Positions 23,246 through 31,416 of a DNA stretch of 34,890 nucleotides are shown piece after piece. This DNA comes from Mucilaginibacter sp. (GTDB taxonomy: Bacteria > Bacteroidota > Bacteroidia > Sphingobacteriales > Sphingobacteriaceae). A program made the position numbers and the translations under genes. The number at the start of each line of letters is the position of its first letter. Positions within the stretch are counted from its first letter, which is position 1. Below the pieces are notes generated by a model. It did not search any database, had not been told where the DNA came from, and saw only the letters and a program-made list of their open reading frames with translations. The stretch covers positions 1 to 34,890 of the forward strand of contig JAQBOP010000377.1 in NCBI GenBank assembly GCA_028287975.1. The letters are read 5' to 3'.

Positions 23246-24376
23246 TTAGGCTGCTATAACCTGAAATACCACAGCCAGCTTTTCGATAACCTGATCGATC
23301 TCTTTTACAGTATTAAACCGCGAGAAAGAGAACCGGATAGTTGGCCTGTCGGGATCAGCTCCCAGGGCCTGCAATACCGCAGACGTTGACCCTGTACAAC
23401 AGGCACTGCCGCCGGATACCGCAATGCCGGCTGCATCCAGGTAGCTGATCAGATCAACACCCGTGTCTGGAAAACTCGCACTTAAAACGGTATAGATGCT
23501 ATCATTTGCTTTTGCAGAGCGGCCGTTAAATTGCACATCGGGTATCAGGCTAACTATATCGCTGATAAGTTTACTTTTAAGGTACTGAATGTGTTGCTGA
23601 TGAGTGTGACGTTCAGCATAAGCGAGCTCCAGTGCTTTGGTCATACCAATAATTCCCGGTAAATTTTCCGTACCGGCCCGCACTTGTTTTTCCTGCCCGC
23701 CACCATGGATCAAACGGGTAAGTTTTGATCCTTCGCGACAATACAGGAAGCCGACGCCTTTGGGTCCATGAAATTTATGCGCTGAAGCGGCCAGGTAATC
23801 AATGTTAAGTTTAGAAAGATCAAACGCCAGGTGGCCCATGGTCTGCACGGCATCGGTATGAAATACGGCATCATATTTCTCACAAAGTTTGCCAATAGCA
23901 GCTATGTCATTAAGATTGCCTATTTCATTATTGGCATGCATAATAGTAACCAGGTTACGGGTATTGGTTCGTAACAGGTATTCAAGATGAGCCAGGTTGA
24001 GGTCGCCGGCTGCATTATGCTTTACATGGCTGATCCGGGTGTGGTATTGTTTGCTTAAAGATTTTAACGTTTGTAACACTGCCGGATGTTCAAACGGGGT
24101 AGTGATGACGTGATCGATTTTGCCGCAGGTTATCGCAGATACGATAGCCAGGTTATCTGCCTCCGTTCCGCCGGATGTAAAGATGATCTCGTCTGCGTCT
24201 GCACCGATAAGGTTGGCAATAATTTTGCGGCTACGCTCAAGCGCAGCTTTTGCCTCACGCCCAAATTGATGTTGCGACGACGGATTGCCAAAGTTGGCTA
24301 ATAAGTAAGGGGTCATGGCTGTTAATACAGCCGGATCTAATGGCGTAGTAGCCGCGTTGTCAAGATAAATACTCAT
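23246..24376 (-). CDS. Cysteine desulfurase (NifS/IscS type)
   Basis: The 376-residue PLP enzyme takes sulfur from L-cysteine, giving alanine and a protein persulfide for Fe-S clusters or thio-modified tRNA. It has the N-terminal YLDNAATTP, TSGGTEADNLAI, H98 in FEHPAV, the PLP lysine K201 in SAHKFHGPKG, and the catalytic cysteine C326 in SGGSACCTGS. The short NifS-like group fits the length. Upstream is a SAM-I riboswitch, an unusual leader for this gene class. Downstream by 8 nt is tRNA-Cys. No IscU, SufBCD or MnmA gene is nearby. It may instead belong to a sulfur or methionine salvage programme. Confidence 0.93.
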   Translation of the reverse strand: MSIYLDNAATTPLDPAVLTAMTPYLLANFGNPSSQHQFGREAKAALERSRKIIANLIGADADEIIFTSGGTEADNLAIVSAITCGKIDHVITTPFEHPAVLQTLKSLSKQYHTRISHVKHNAAGDLNLAHLEYLLRTNTRNLVTIMHANNEIGNLNDIAAIGKLCEKYDAVFHTDAVQTMGHLAFDLSKLNIDYLAASAHKFHGPKGVGFLYCREGSKLTRLIHGGGQEKQVRAGTENLPGIIGMTKALELAYAERHTHQQHIQYLKSKLISDIVSLIPDVQFNGRSAKANDSIYTVLSASFPDTGVDLISYLDAAGIAVSGGSACCTGSTSAVLQALGADPDRPTIRFSFSRFNTVKEIDQVIEKLAVVFQVIAA

Positions 24377-24410
24377 GCTTTTTTATTTTACTGTTTCTGC
24401 CAGAAAGCAC
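24374..24410 (-). promoter_or_regulatory. Possible start-codon sequestering helix
   Basis: GTGCTTT (24410-24404) can pair with AAAGCAT (24381-24375), which contains the first two bases of the desulfurase ATG, over a 22-nt loop. No T-rich terminator is seen between the aptamer and the gene. The riboswitch may therefore act on translation. This is by-eye folding only. Confidence 0.4.
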
Positions 24411-24434
24411 CATGCGGCGGCTCTTCATTGCTTA

Positions 24435-24540
24435 GTTATCTTTCTCCGTTACGGAGTAGGATTTGGCACCTTTCATTGTTATTAATCAATATAGGTTGCC
24501 AAGACGTCATAGGGCCTTTCCCTCGATCTTTCTGGATAAA
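24435..24540 (-). promoter_or_regulatory. SAM-I (S-box) riboswitch upstream of cysteine desulfurase
   Basis: On the minus strand the conserved S-box words appear in order: TTATC and AGA (P1), GAGGGAAAGGCCC-ATGA, GGCAACC, AAAGGTGCCAAATCC, an ACTCCGTAACGGAG hairpin (P4-like), then AGATAA closing P1 with the opening TTATC. S-box RNAs bind S-adenosylmethionine and usually lower expression of methionine and sulfur genes when SAM is abundant. The gene start is about 60 nt downstream. A covariance-model search was not possible here. Confidence 0.88.
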
Positions 24541-24559
24541 TTTTGTTAAAGAACTGTTG

Positions 24560-24567
24560 CAAATATA
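24560..24567 (-). promoter_or_regulatory. Predicted -7 element of the riboswitch transcript
   Basis: The minus strand reads TATATTTG, a full TAnnTTTG match, about 20 nt before the S-box P1 helix. No convincing TTTG is seen near -33. Between this and the next gene the remaining DNA (24568-24752) is AT-rich without other recognised features. Confidence 0.6.
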
Positions 24568-24752
24568 CAATTAATCTATAATTCCTATAGAATTAATATA
24601 CTTTTTTTTAAAGAAATTTAACTTTTTGGTTTGTGATGTAAAAGATTACACAGATGTCTAAAAAAAATTAGTTTTTAAACAGATCTTCCCTGCCACTTTA
24701 TCTCCGGCAGTATAAATTGTTTAATTATATTTACCAAAAACCCACATTACCC

Positions 24753-25067
24753 ATGCAAGTAAAAAATATCATTATCCACCAGGTATATTTTTGGCTAAAC
24801 AACAAAGCCGACCTGCCAAAATTTTTAGAAGGCCTTAACGTGCTTGTGCCTATAACATCCATCCGTGGTATCCACATTGGTGTACCGGCCGTTACCGAAG
24901 TACGCGACGTAACCGAAAACAGTTATGATGCGGCGCTTTCGGTTACCTTTAATTCGATAGCAGATCATGACCATTACCAGGTAGATCCATTACACGACAT
25001 TTTCAGGGATGATTATGCCGCGCCGCTTTGCAAAAAGATAATGGTGCTGGACAGCGCGGATGCCTGA
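24753..25067 (+). CDS. Dabb (stress-responsive A/B barrel) domain protein
   Basis: From ATG 24753 the protein has 104 residues: MQVKNIIIHQVYFWLNN, DLPKFLEGLNVL, IHIGVPA, then NSYDAALSVTFNSIADHDHYQVDPLHDIF. This is the dimeric alpha-beta barrel Dabb pattern, found in plant stress proteins and in some small-molecule cyclases. An upstream ATG at 24717 would add 12 residues that do not fit the domain. It stands alone, divergent from the riboswitch operon. Its substrate is unknown. Confidence 0.85.
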   Translation: MQVKNIIIHQVYFWLNNKADLPKFLEGLNVLVPITSIRGIHIGVPAVTEVRDVTENSYDAALSVTFNSIADHDHYQVDPLHDIFRDDYAAPLCKKIMVLDSADA

Positions 25068-25109
25068 TCAGGCAGATTGTTTTTCCCTGACAGTATACGG
25101 TAAGAGACT

Positions 25110-25193
25110 TGTCATCCCGAACGATAGTGAGGAATCTATACATGGATAGTCCGCTTTGCTTGTGTATAGATTTCTCCTTAGGTCGAAATGACA
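25110..25193. repeat. Palindromic REP-like element, third copy
   Basis: Left arm 25110-25143 (TGTCATCCCGAACGATAGTG, then AGGAATCTATACA) pairs imperfectly with 25161-25193 (TGTATAGATTTCTCC to GAAATGACA) over a short loop. The outer TGTCAT/ATGACA ends and the GAATCT core are shared with the elements at 7292 and 15177. Confidence 0.8.
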
Positions 25194-25215
25194 CGTTTTT
25201 AATTTTTCCCCACAA

Positions 25216-25245
25216 AAAAAGGTGGATATCACTACCCACCTTTTT
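25216..25245. terminator. Terminator between Dabb and phoU
   Basis: Stem AAAAAGGTGG (25216-25225) and CCACCTTTTT (25236-25245), with A and T runs on both sides, can end the pst-phoU transcript on the minus strand and the Dabb transcript on the plus strand. Confidence 0.85.
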
Positions 25246-25275
25246 ACACAAATCACAATTATTAATTATCAATCA

Positions 25276-25965
25276 CTAATCTTCAATTTCGGTATTGCCC
25301 ATTTGGCTGCTTTCAAAGTGCTTCAATATTTTGGCTTCTACATAAAAAATAATCTCTTCGGCTATATTTTTCGCCTGGTCGCCTACTCTTTCCAGCTTGC
25401 GGATCACCGACAGGATATATAATGCCTCAGGTAAACTGCTTATATCAGCTTTGATCAACTCGCCTACAGAAACGGGTGCCGCAACGTTTATATCATCAAG
25501 CACATCATCGCGTTTAAATATGCTGCGTGCAAGTACAGTATCTTCTTTCTCAAAAGCGGTGCGGGTATCAATCAGGATATTGATGGCTTCGTCATACATG
25601 CGTATCAATGAAGTTTTTTCCATTGCATCGACATCAAAATTAACGGTCGATTCGACCACATACAAAGCAATACCTGCTGCGATATCGCCGATACGCTCAA
25701 GGTTGGTGTTTATTTTTAATGCAGCAAGTAAAAAGCGCAGGTCGATAGCTACCGGACAGTGCAGTGCAAATATATTTTCGCAATCGCGGTCAATCTTAAG
25801 CTCGTAAGAGTTTACTCTTTTTTCTTTGATCAAAACCTCGCGGGCAAGGTCCTTATCAAAATTAACCATAGCCTCTTTAGATTTGTTTAGTTGCGATTGA
25901 ACTAAGATCCACATACTAACCAACTCTTTTTTGAGCGCGGTTATTTCATTTTCTAATGGTGTCAT
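25276..25965 (-). CDS. phoU: Phosphate signalling protein PhoU
   Basis: The 229-residue all-helical protein has two PhoU repeats (about 15-100 and 120-210), each with the metal-binding E/D pattern: RDCENIFALHCPVAIDLRFLLAALKINTNLERIGDIA and LSVIRKLERVGDQAKNIAEEI. PhoU couples the Pst transporter to the PhoR kinase and represses the regulon when phosphate is plentiful. It is the last gene of the pst operon, 86 nt after pstB. Confidence 0.96.
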   Translation of the reverse strand: MTPLENEITALKKELVSMWILVQSQLNKSKEAMVNFDKDLAREVLIKEKRVNSYELKIDRDCENIFALHCPVAIDLRFLLAALKINTNLERIGDIAAGIALYVVESTVNFDVDAMEKTSLIRMYDEAINILIDTRTAFEKEDTVLARSIFKRDDVLDDINVAAPVSVGELIKADISSLPEALYILSVIRKLERVGDQAKNIAEEIIFYVEAKILKHFESSQMGNTEIED

Positions 25966-26051
25966 ATAATTTTTTAATTAAAAAGTCAAAATTCAAAAGT
26001 GACCCGGATTAACTAATCTCTAATCACTAACCTCTAATCACTCCCTAAGGC

Positions 26052-26810
26052 TTAACTAAACCTGCCTGTTATATAATTTTGCGTGCGCTGATCTGCCGGA
26101 TTGGTAAACATTTGCTTGGTATCGTCAAACTCAACCAGTTCGCCCATGTAAAAGAACGCGGTCCTGTCGCTCACACGTGCAGCCTGCTGCATGTTGTGGG
26201 TTACAATAATCAACGTATAATTTGCTTTCAATTCATGAAACAACGCCTCAACGCTCGAAGTTGATATAGGATCAAGTGCCGATGTTGGCTCATCAAATAA
26301 TATCAGCTCGGGCTGCATGGCAATGGCGCGTGCAATACATAAACGCTGTTGCTGGCCACCCGACAGGAATGTACCCTTTTTATGCAATGAATCTTTAACC
26401 TCTTTCCATAAAGCTGCACTGGTTAATGAGCGCTCAACAATAACGTCTTTATCCGCTTTTGATACTTTGATGCCGTTAAGCAGGTATCCGGCAATTACAT
26501 TTTCATAAATACTCAAATTCGGGAACGGGTTGGGGCGTTGAAACACCATACCAATTTTGGCACGAACATATATGGCATTCATATCATAAACATTTTCGCC
26601 GTCAAGCAATATTTTACCTTTTGATGTTGCGCCCGGTATAAGTTCGTGCATACGGTTAATGCCCCGTAAAAACGTGGTTTTACCGCAGCCCGACGGGCCC
26701 ATAACTGCAATAACTTCATTTTTGTTTATGCTGATGTTTACATCTTTTACAACATGGTTATCGCCAAAATAAGAGTTGTAATTTTCAGCCTTTACAATTG
26801 TATTTTCCAT
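26052..26810 (-). CDS. pstB: Phosphate ABC transporter ATP-binding protein PstB
   Basis: The 252-residue ATPase has Walker A GPSGCGKTT (38-46), signature LSGGQQQR (149-156) and Walker B LILFDEP (169-175), followed by TSALDPIST, which is typical of PstB. It powers phosphate import through PstA and PstC in the inner membrane. Its start lies inside the end of pstA (19-nt overlap). Confidence 0.97.
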   Translation of the reverse strand: MENTIVKAENYNSYFGDNHVVKDVNISINKNEVIAVMGPSGCGKTTFLRGINRMHELIPGATSKGKILLDGENVYDMNAIYVRAKIGMVFQRPNPFPNLSIYENVIAGYLLNGIKVSKADKDVIVERSLTSAALWKEVKDSLHKKGTFLSGGQQQRLCIARAIAMQPELILFDEPTSALDPISTSSVEALFHELKANYTLIIVTHNMQQAARVSDRTAFFYMGELVEFDDTKQMFTNPADQRTQNYITGRFS

Positions 26811-27637
26811 TTTCTTGTTAACAGTTTTGTGACAATATTTAGCGTTAAAACAAACATTAATAATATAAATGAGGCTCCCCAGGCAAGGTCATGCCAATCA
26901 TCATAAGGGCTTGTTGCATACGTAAATATTACGTGGGGCAAACTTTCCATTTGCCCGGTTATTTTTAGTGAGAAGAAATTGTTACCCAACGCGGTAAACA
27001 GTAACGGAGCGGTTTCGCCAATAATACGTGCTATAGATAGCGTAATACCTGATAATATACCGGCAAAACCACACGGAACAATAACTTTTAAAATTACACG
27101 GTGATAAGGTACCCCTAATGATAGTGCAGCCTCTTTAAGCGAATCGGGCAGTAATTTAAGTGTTTGCTCTGTTGATCGTATAATAATGGGCAGCATCATA
27201 ATAGCCAGGGCAATACTACCCGCTATGGCCGAAAAGCCGCCCAATGGTTTAACCACCCAAAAGTAAACTACAATACCAACTACGATGGACGGTACACCTT
27301 GTAAAATATCAACACATAAGCCGCTGTAATATGCCAGTTTGGTACGCGGGTTTTCGCTAAGGTAAATACCCGCCAGTATGCCTACCGGGACCGCGACAAT
27401 TGATGCCATTAATACCATAATAAAGCTACCCGTTAAGGCATTAACTATACCGCCGCCTTTTTCGCCCGGAGGCGCAGGTACGTTGGTTAAGAAATGCCAG
27501 TTAACCTGGGTAATACCTTGTTTAATGATATACAGTAAAATAACAATTAACGGCAGTGTTATTAAAAATGCAAAAAATACGATGATCCCTTTAAAGATCA
27601 TACTTTTAATATTCCTGGTTCCTATTTTTGCTTCCAT
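26792..27637 (-). CDS. pstA: Phosphate ABC transporter permease PstA
   Basis: The 281-residue inner-membrane protein has about six hydrophobic segments and the binding-protein-dependent permease loop with EAALSLGVPYHRVILKVIVP (EAA motif). PAPPGEKGGGIVNALTGS is typical of PstA. It pairs with PstC. It follows pstC by 4 nt and overlaps pstB by 19 nt, so the three are tightly coupled. Confidence 0.96.
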   Translation of the reverse strand: MEAKIGTRNIKSMIFKGIIVFFAFLITLPLIVILLYIIKQGITQVNWHFLTNVPAPPGEKGGGIVNALTGSFIMVLMASIVAVPVGILAGIYLSENPRTKLAYYSGLCVDILQGVPSIVVGIVVYFWVVKPLGGFSAIAGSIALAIMMLPIIIRSTEQTLKLLPDSLKEAALSLGVPYHRVILKVIVPCGFAGILSGITLSIARIIGETAPLLFTALGNNFFSLKITGQMESLPHVIFTYATSPYDDWHDLAWGASFILLMFVLTLNIVTKLLTRKWKIQL

Positions 27638-27641
27638 ACCC

Positions 27642-28556
27642 TTAATTATTAGTAAAACGTGTAATTATACGCTTCCCTATCAGGTTGATAACAACCGTTA
27701 CAAAAAACAGCACCAAACCCAGTTCGATCAACGCGGATACATATAAAGTATGATCTGCTTCGGCAAACTCATTGGCTATAACGCTGGCCATGGTATTTCC
27801 GGGACCAAATATCACATCCTTAAATACGCTGGCTAAAGCTGTGGTATTACCTATCAGCATGGTAACGGCCATGGTTTCGCCCAAAGCCCTGCCCAATGAC
27901 AGTAATACGCCGGCAAATAATCCCGAACGTGTATAAGGCATGATCACACTGCGGATAACCTCCCAGCGGGTTGCACCTAAAGCGTATGCACCCTCTTTTA
28001 AAGGTGAAGGAACCATTCTTATCAAAGTTATACCTAATGATGCACCATAAGGAATGATCATCACCGCCAAAACTATTGATGCTGTAAAAACACCTACGCC
28101 ATAAGGCAATATATTAAGTTTCATTTCTAATGTGCGTACCAATGGTACCAACACAAACAATCCCCAAAAACCGTATATGATAGATGGTACGGCAGCAATC
28201 AGCTCAACCGTGTTTTTTAACAGATCTGAAAGCCATCCTTTAGGATTGTATTCTCCCAGGTAAATTGCAATGGCGAATGAGAATGGTACCGATATAATTA
28301 GTGCTATAAACGACGTAAGCAATGTACCTATCAAAAATGGATAAGCACCATAAATATTCTGTACCGGATCCCATACCTTGCCCCATAAGTAACCAATGCC
28401 CAATGATTTTATAGAAGGCATTGACTCCATAATAAGCGTTGTCAATACACCCAATATAATAAGCAGCAACAATACACTCATTGCTATTAGTAGCCGCTTA
28501 AAAATGGTTTCCCATTTGAGCTGCCCGTTGGATAATTCTAATCTTTTATTTTCCAC
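27642..28556 (-). CDS. pstC: Phosphate ABC transporter permease PstC
   Basis: The inner-membrane permease has about six hydrophobic segments, WDPVQNIYGAYPFLIGTLLTS, and the EAA-type loop KEGAYALGATRWEVIRSVIMP. The frame is open upstream to a TTG at 28583, but no ATG precedes the first membrane helix. I favour GTG at 28554-28556 (protein beginning with M then ENKRLELSNG); TTG 28583 is the alternative. An intercistronic hairpin (28583-28615) lies directly upstream. Confidence 0.93.
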   Translation of the reverse strand: MENKRLELSNGQLKWETIFKRLLIAMSVLLLLIILGVLTTLIMESMPSIKSLGIGYLWGKVWDPVQNIYGAYPFLIGTLLTSFIALIISVPFSFAIAIYLGEYNPKGWLSDLLKNTVELIAAVPSIIYGFWGLFVLVPLVRTLEMKLNILPYGVGVFTASIVLAVMIIPYGASLGITLIRMVPSPLKEGAYALGATRWEVIRSVIMPYTRSGLFAGVLLSLGRALGETMAVTMLIGNTTALASVFKDVIFGPGNTMASVIANEFAEADHTLYVSALIELGLVLFFVTVVINLIGKRIITRFTNN

Positions 28557-28582
28557 AAAATTTGGGGTTTGTTTACAAAACA

Positions 28583-28615
28583 ATTACCAGCCCATGTAAA
28601 AACAGAGCTGGTAAT
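28583..28615 (-). promoter_or_regulatory. Intercistronic hairpin between pstS and pstC
   Basis: Arms ATTACCAGC (28583-28591) and GCTGGTAAT (28607-28615) form a perfect 9-bp stem with a 15-nt loop, followed on the minus strand by TGTTTTG. It may partly terminate or stabilise the pstS message, allowing more binding protein than permease. Confidence 0.6.
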
Positions 28616-28680
28616 CGTTTAATGGTAATATCACTTAATTTTTTGATCAGATCAAATATTTTCATTCAATCTTTCAACAA

Positions 28681-29721
28681 TTACAATATTGCTTTACCGC
28701 CGTAAGTAGCTGATTTTAATACCGCTTCAGCAGCTTTAACTGCCGATTTTGAAAGTGGAGCATAATTTAAAGCTTCACAGAACTTTTGACCTTCGTGGAT
28801 ATTCCACCATAATAATTTAACTAATTTGGTAGCCTGGTCTTTTGTACGGCCATTGTAGTTTTGGTCTTTGTAGATCAAAGCCCAGGTAAAGCTGGCAATT
28901 GGATAACCTGCAGCGTTGTCAGTATTAGTAACTGAAACTTTAGTATCAGCAGGGATAGCAACGTTGCTTGCTAAAGTAGTTGCAGCAATAGTTGGGGCAA
29001 TAAATTTACCGCCTTTGTTTTGGATGCTTGCATAAGGCATTTTATTTTGAACAGCATAAGCTAACTCAACATAGCCAATAGCACCAGGAGTTTGTTTAAC
29101 CAAACCTGCAACGCCTTCGCTGCCTTTACCACCTAAACCGGCTGGCCAGTTTGGAGCAGAAGCTTTACCAACTTTTGAAGCCCAATCAGGATTTACTTTG
29201 GTTAAATAATCAGTAAAAATAAATGAGGTACCGCTACCGTCTGAACGGTGGATAACAACGATAGGCAAATTAGGCAAGTTAACACCCGGGTTTGAATCCT
29301 TAACTTCAGGACTGTTCCAAGTTTTTACTTTTCCTAAGTAAATATCGGCTAAATCTTTACCAGACAGTTTTAAACCACCAGCAACACCCGGTACGTTGTA
29401 AGTTACAACTACAGCACCTGATGTCATCGGGATATGAAGAACAGCAGCCGGGCCACCCATTTTAGTTGTTTGCTCATCGTTTAAAGGCGCATCAGAGTCA
29501 CCGAAATCAACAGTTTTAGCTGTTAATTGAGCAATACCACCACCAGAACCAATTGATTGATAATCAACTTTAGCAGCTGTGTATTGTGAAAACATTTTTT
29601 GAAACAGCGGGTTCACAAATGAACTTCCGGCACCTTTTAAGTCCTGTGCCGATGCTGATAATGCTAAGCCCGATGCTGCTAATGCAACAACTGCTAACTT
29701 TAAACTTTTTGTAAGATTCAT
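28681..29721 (-). CDS. pstS: Phosphate-binding protein PstS
   Basis: The 346-residue periplasmic protein has a signal peptide MNLTKSLKLAVVALAASGLA, cut near SASAQ. The start of the mature chain, GAGSSFVNPLFQKMF, and the phosphate-binding loops IGSGGGIAQL, DFGDSDAPL and HRSDGSGTSFIFTDYL are typical. It captures phosphate for PstCA. It lies 42 nt after the porin gene and 97 nt ahead of pstC ORF, with a hairpin in between. Confidence 0.97.
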   Translation of the reverse strand: MNLTKSLKLAVVALAASGLALSASAQDLKGAGSSFVNPLFQKMFSQYTAAKVDYQSIGSGGGIAQLTAKTVDFGDSDAPLNDEQTTKMGGPAAVLHIPMTSGAVVVTYNVPGVAGGLKLSGKDLADIYLGKVKTWNSPEVKDSNPGVNLPNLPIVVIHRSDGSGTSFIFTDYLTKVNPDWASKVGKASAPNWPAGLGGKGSEGVAGLVKQTPGAIGYVELAYAVQNKMPYASIQNKGGKFIAPTIAATTLASNVAIPADTKVSVTNTDNAAGYPIASFTWALIYKDQNYNGRTKDQATKLVKLLWWNIHEGQKFCEALNYAPLSKSAVKAAEAVLKSATYGGKAIL

Positions 29722-29763
29722 AACTTTTTTAATTTATTTTATTAATCAGGGTTGTTTGATTAT

Positions 29764-31122
29764 TTATTTACCAAATGTGTAATAGAAAGTAGCTCTGTAT
29801 ACCAAATCATGGCCATCACCTAAGTGACCTGTAGTAGTAGCAGCTCTTTGATCTTTAAATTGAACTAACCATACGTTTGGTGAAAAGTGAATTTTTGGAG
29901 CAGGTTGAAAATCTAAACCGGCAGTAACAAAAGTTTCTTTGTAAAGCGGGGTATAGTTACCATAAGTAGTATTAGGAGTGTAAGTAGCAACTGCAGAATC
30001 AAAGTTGGTGTATGGGTTATAATTGTCATAACGACCGAACCAACCCCATTGCGCATTGATAGTACCTTTAGCCCAGAAAGACATACCTAAAGCGTTTGCA
30101 TTTTGAGTACCGTGAGCAGCGCTGGTTACACCGTTCTTAAACATTTGAGTGTAGATCTCAGCACCTACTGTAATTGGTTTGGTGTTATAAGCTACAAAGA
30201 TCTTCTCCATGTTATGAGCTGTTTCACCTATAGTTGCAGTACCGGCACCGGTTTGTACATAATCAGCGTAGATATCTACGTATAATTTTTTGTCTAAGAA
30301 TTTACCCCATAAGTCACCATAAAATATTTTATAGAAACCTGTAGATGGGTTAGACGCTGCAAGTAAGTTTGACTGACTGTTGTTACCTACCATGAATACG
30401 TAACCGAAGTTTTTAGTAGATGGGTCGAAAGTACCTTGTAAAGCTGCACCTACGTCATAAGAGTTGTTCTTGTGGAAATCGGTGAGGGTTTTTTCGATGA
30501 AGCGGTAGCCCCAGGTTGCTTCAGAAAGTGAAGTAGGCGCATTTGAGTTACCGGTGTTTAACGCGAAACCGGGAGTTGACATTTCACCAACAACCAAGTC
30601 AGTACCTTTCCAGATCTCTCTTACACGGATGTTAAAGTTTTTGATCCAGAAAGCCATTTTACCGTCAACCAGGTTATCACCATTTTGGATATTAGTAGTA
30701 CCGTTAACACCTGTATTAGCGTTAGGCTCAGATGCCAATAATACTTCGGCGCTGAATTTTTGGTTGATATCATAATCATAACCTAAATATAAACGACGGA
30801 ATTGGAAAGCGTTCCTGTTTGCAGGTGTACCGTTGTATTGAGTTTCAGGGCCTCTGTTTGCACCGTCAGCATGTTGGGCAAAGTAAAGATCACCAAATGC
30901 GTATCCCCACAATCTTCTTGTAGGTACCCAGGCAGCAGCGTCTTGCTTGGCGGCCGGTTTTACTGTAGTAGTTGTTGTAATAGTAGAATCTGCTTTTACT
31001 TCAGCTTTTTTGTCTGTGTTTGCTGATGCAAGCGTTGTTTGTTGAGCTTCGGCAGTTAAACCGGCTAACATGGTAGCTGATACTAATACTGCACTAAAAA
31101 CTTTTGTAAACGTTTTTTTCAT
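29764..31122 (-). CDS. Outer-membrane porin of the pst operon (OprO/OprP-like)
   Basis: The 452-residue protein has a signal peptide (MKKTFTKVFSAVLVSATMLA, cut near AEAQ), a Thr/Lys-rich linker, and a barrel of about sixteen predicted strands beginning RLWGYAFGDLYFAQH and FQFRRLYLGYDYDINQKFSAEVLL and ending LVYRATFYYTFGK. First place in the pst operon suggests it is a phosphate-specific channel. Selectivity is inferred from context, and no lysine ladder was traced. It probably shares the phosphate-responsive promoter region upstream. Confidence 0.85.
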   Translation of the reverse strand: MKKTFTKVFSAVLVSATMLAGLTAEAQQTTLASANTDKKAEVKADSTITTTTTVKPAAKQDAAAWVPTRRLWGYAFGDLYFAQHADGANRGPETQYNGTPANRNAFQFRRLYLGYDYDINQKFSAEVLLASEPNANTGVNGTTNIQNGDNLVDGKMAFWIKNFNIRVREIWKGTDLVVGEMSTPGFALNTGNSNAPTSLSEATWGYRFIEKTLTDFHKNNSYDVGAALQGTFDPSTKNFGYVFMVGNNSQSNLLAASNPSTGFYKIFYGDLWGKFLDKKLYVDIYADYVQTGAGTATIGETAHNMEKIFVAYNTKPITVGAEIYTQMFKNGVTSAAHGTQNANALGMSFWAKGTINAQWGWFGRYDNYNPYTNFDSAVATYTPNTTYGNYTPLYKETFVTAGLDFQPAPKIHFSPNVWLVQFKDQRAATTTGHLGDGHDLVYRATFYYTFGK

Positions 31123-31416
31123 AATTGAAATCAGGGTTAAATAAATTTTGGTTCAAAAGTGCGGAGGCAGGATTACCTTAATGTTAAGCGATAATTAACA
31201 TTTGATAATGTTATTTTAAGATACAGGCGACTTTACATATAATTAAAAGTTTTCGTTTAGCTCAACTTTAACAATTAATTAGCTTATAATCAACAAATTA
31301 TAAACTTGTCAATAATTACATTTTTCTAACAAAGTCTTAACATAGCATTATAATCATTTAATACTGATTTAACATAGGGCTGTTATTTTTAGATTTTTCC
31401 AAAATTACAGATACTA
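31123..31416. promoter_or_regulatory. Divergent control region with TTAACAT motifs (possible Pho boxes)
   Basis: TTAACAT occurs exactly at 31195-31201, 31337-31343 and 31369-31375, as its complement ATGTTAA at 31181-31187, and with one change (ATGTTAT) at 31208-31214. The last two plus-strand copies are 32 bp apart. The proximal one ends 8 nt before TATTTTTA (31384-31391), a near match to TAnnTTTG without a -33 TTTG. This fits activator-dependent promoters on both sides. PhoB binding is inferred. Confidence 0.55.
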
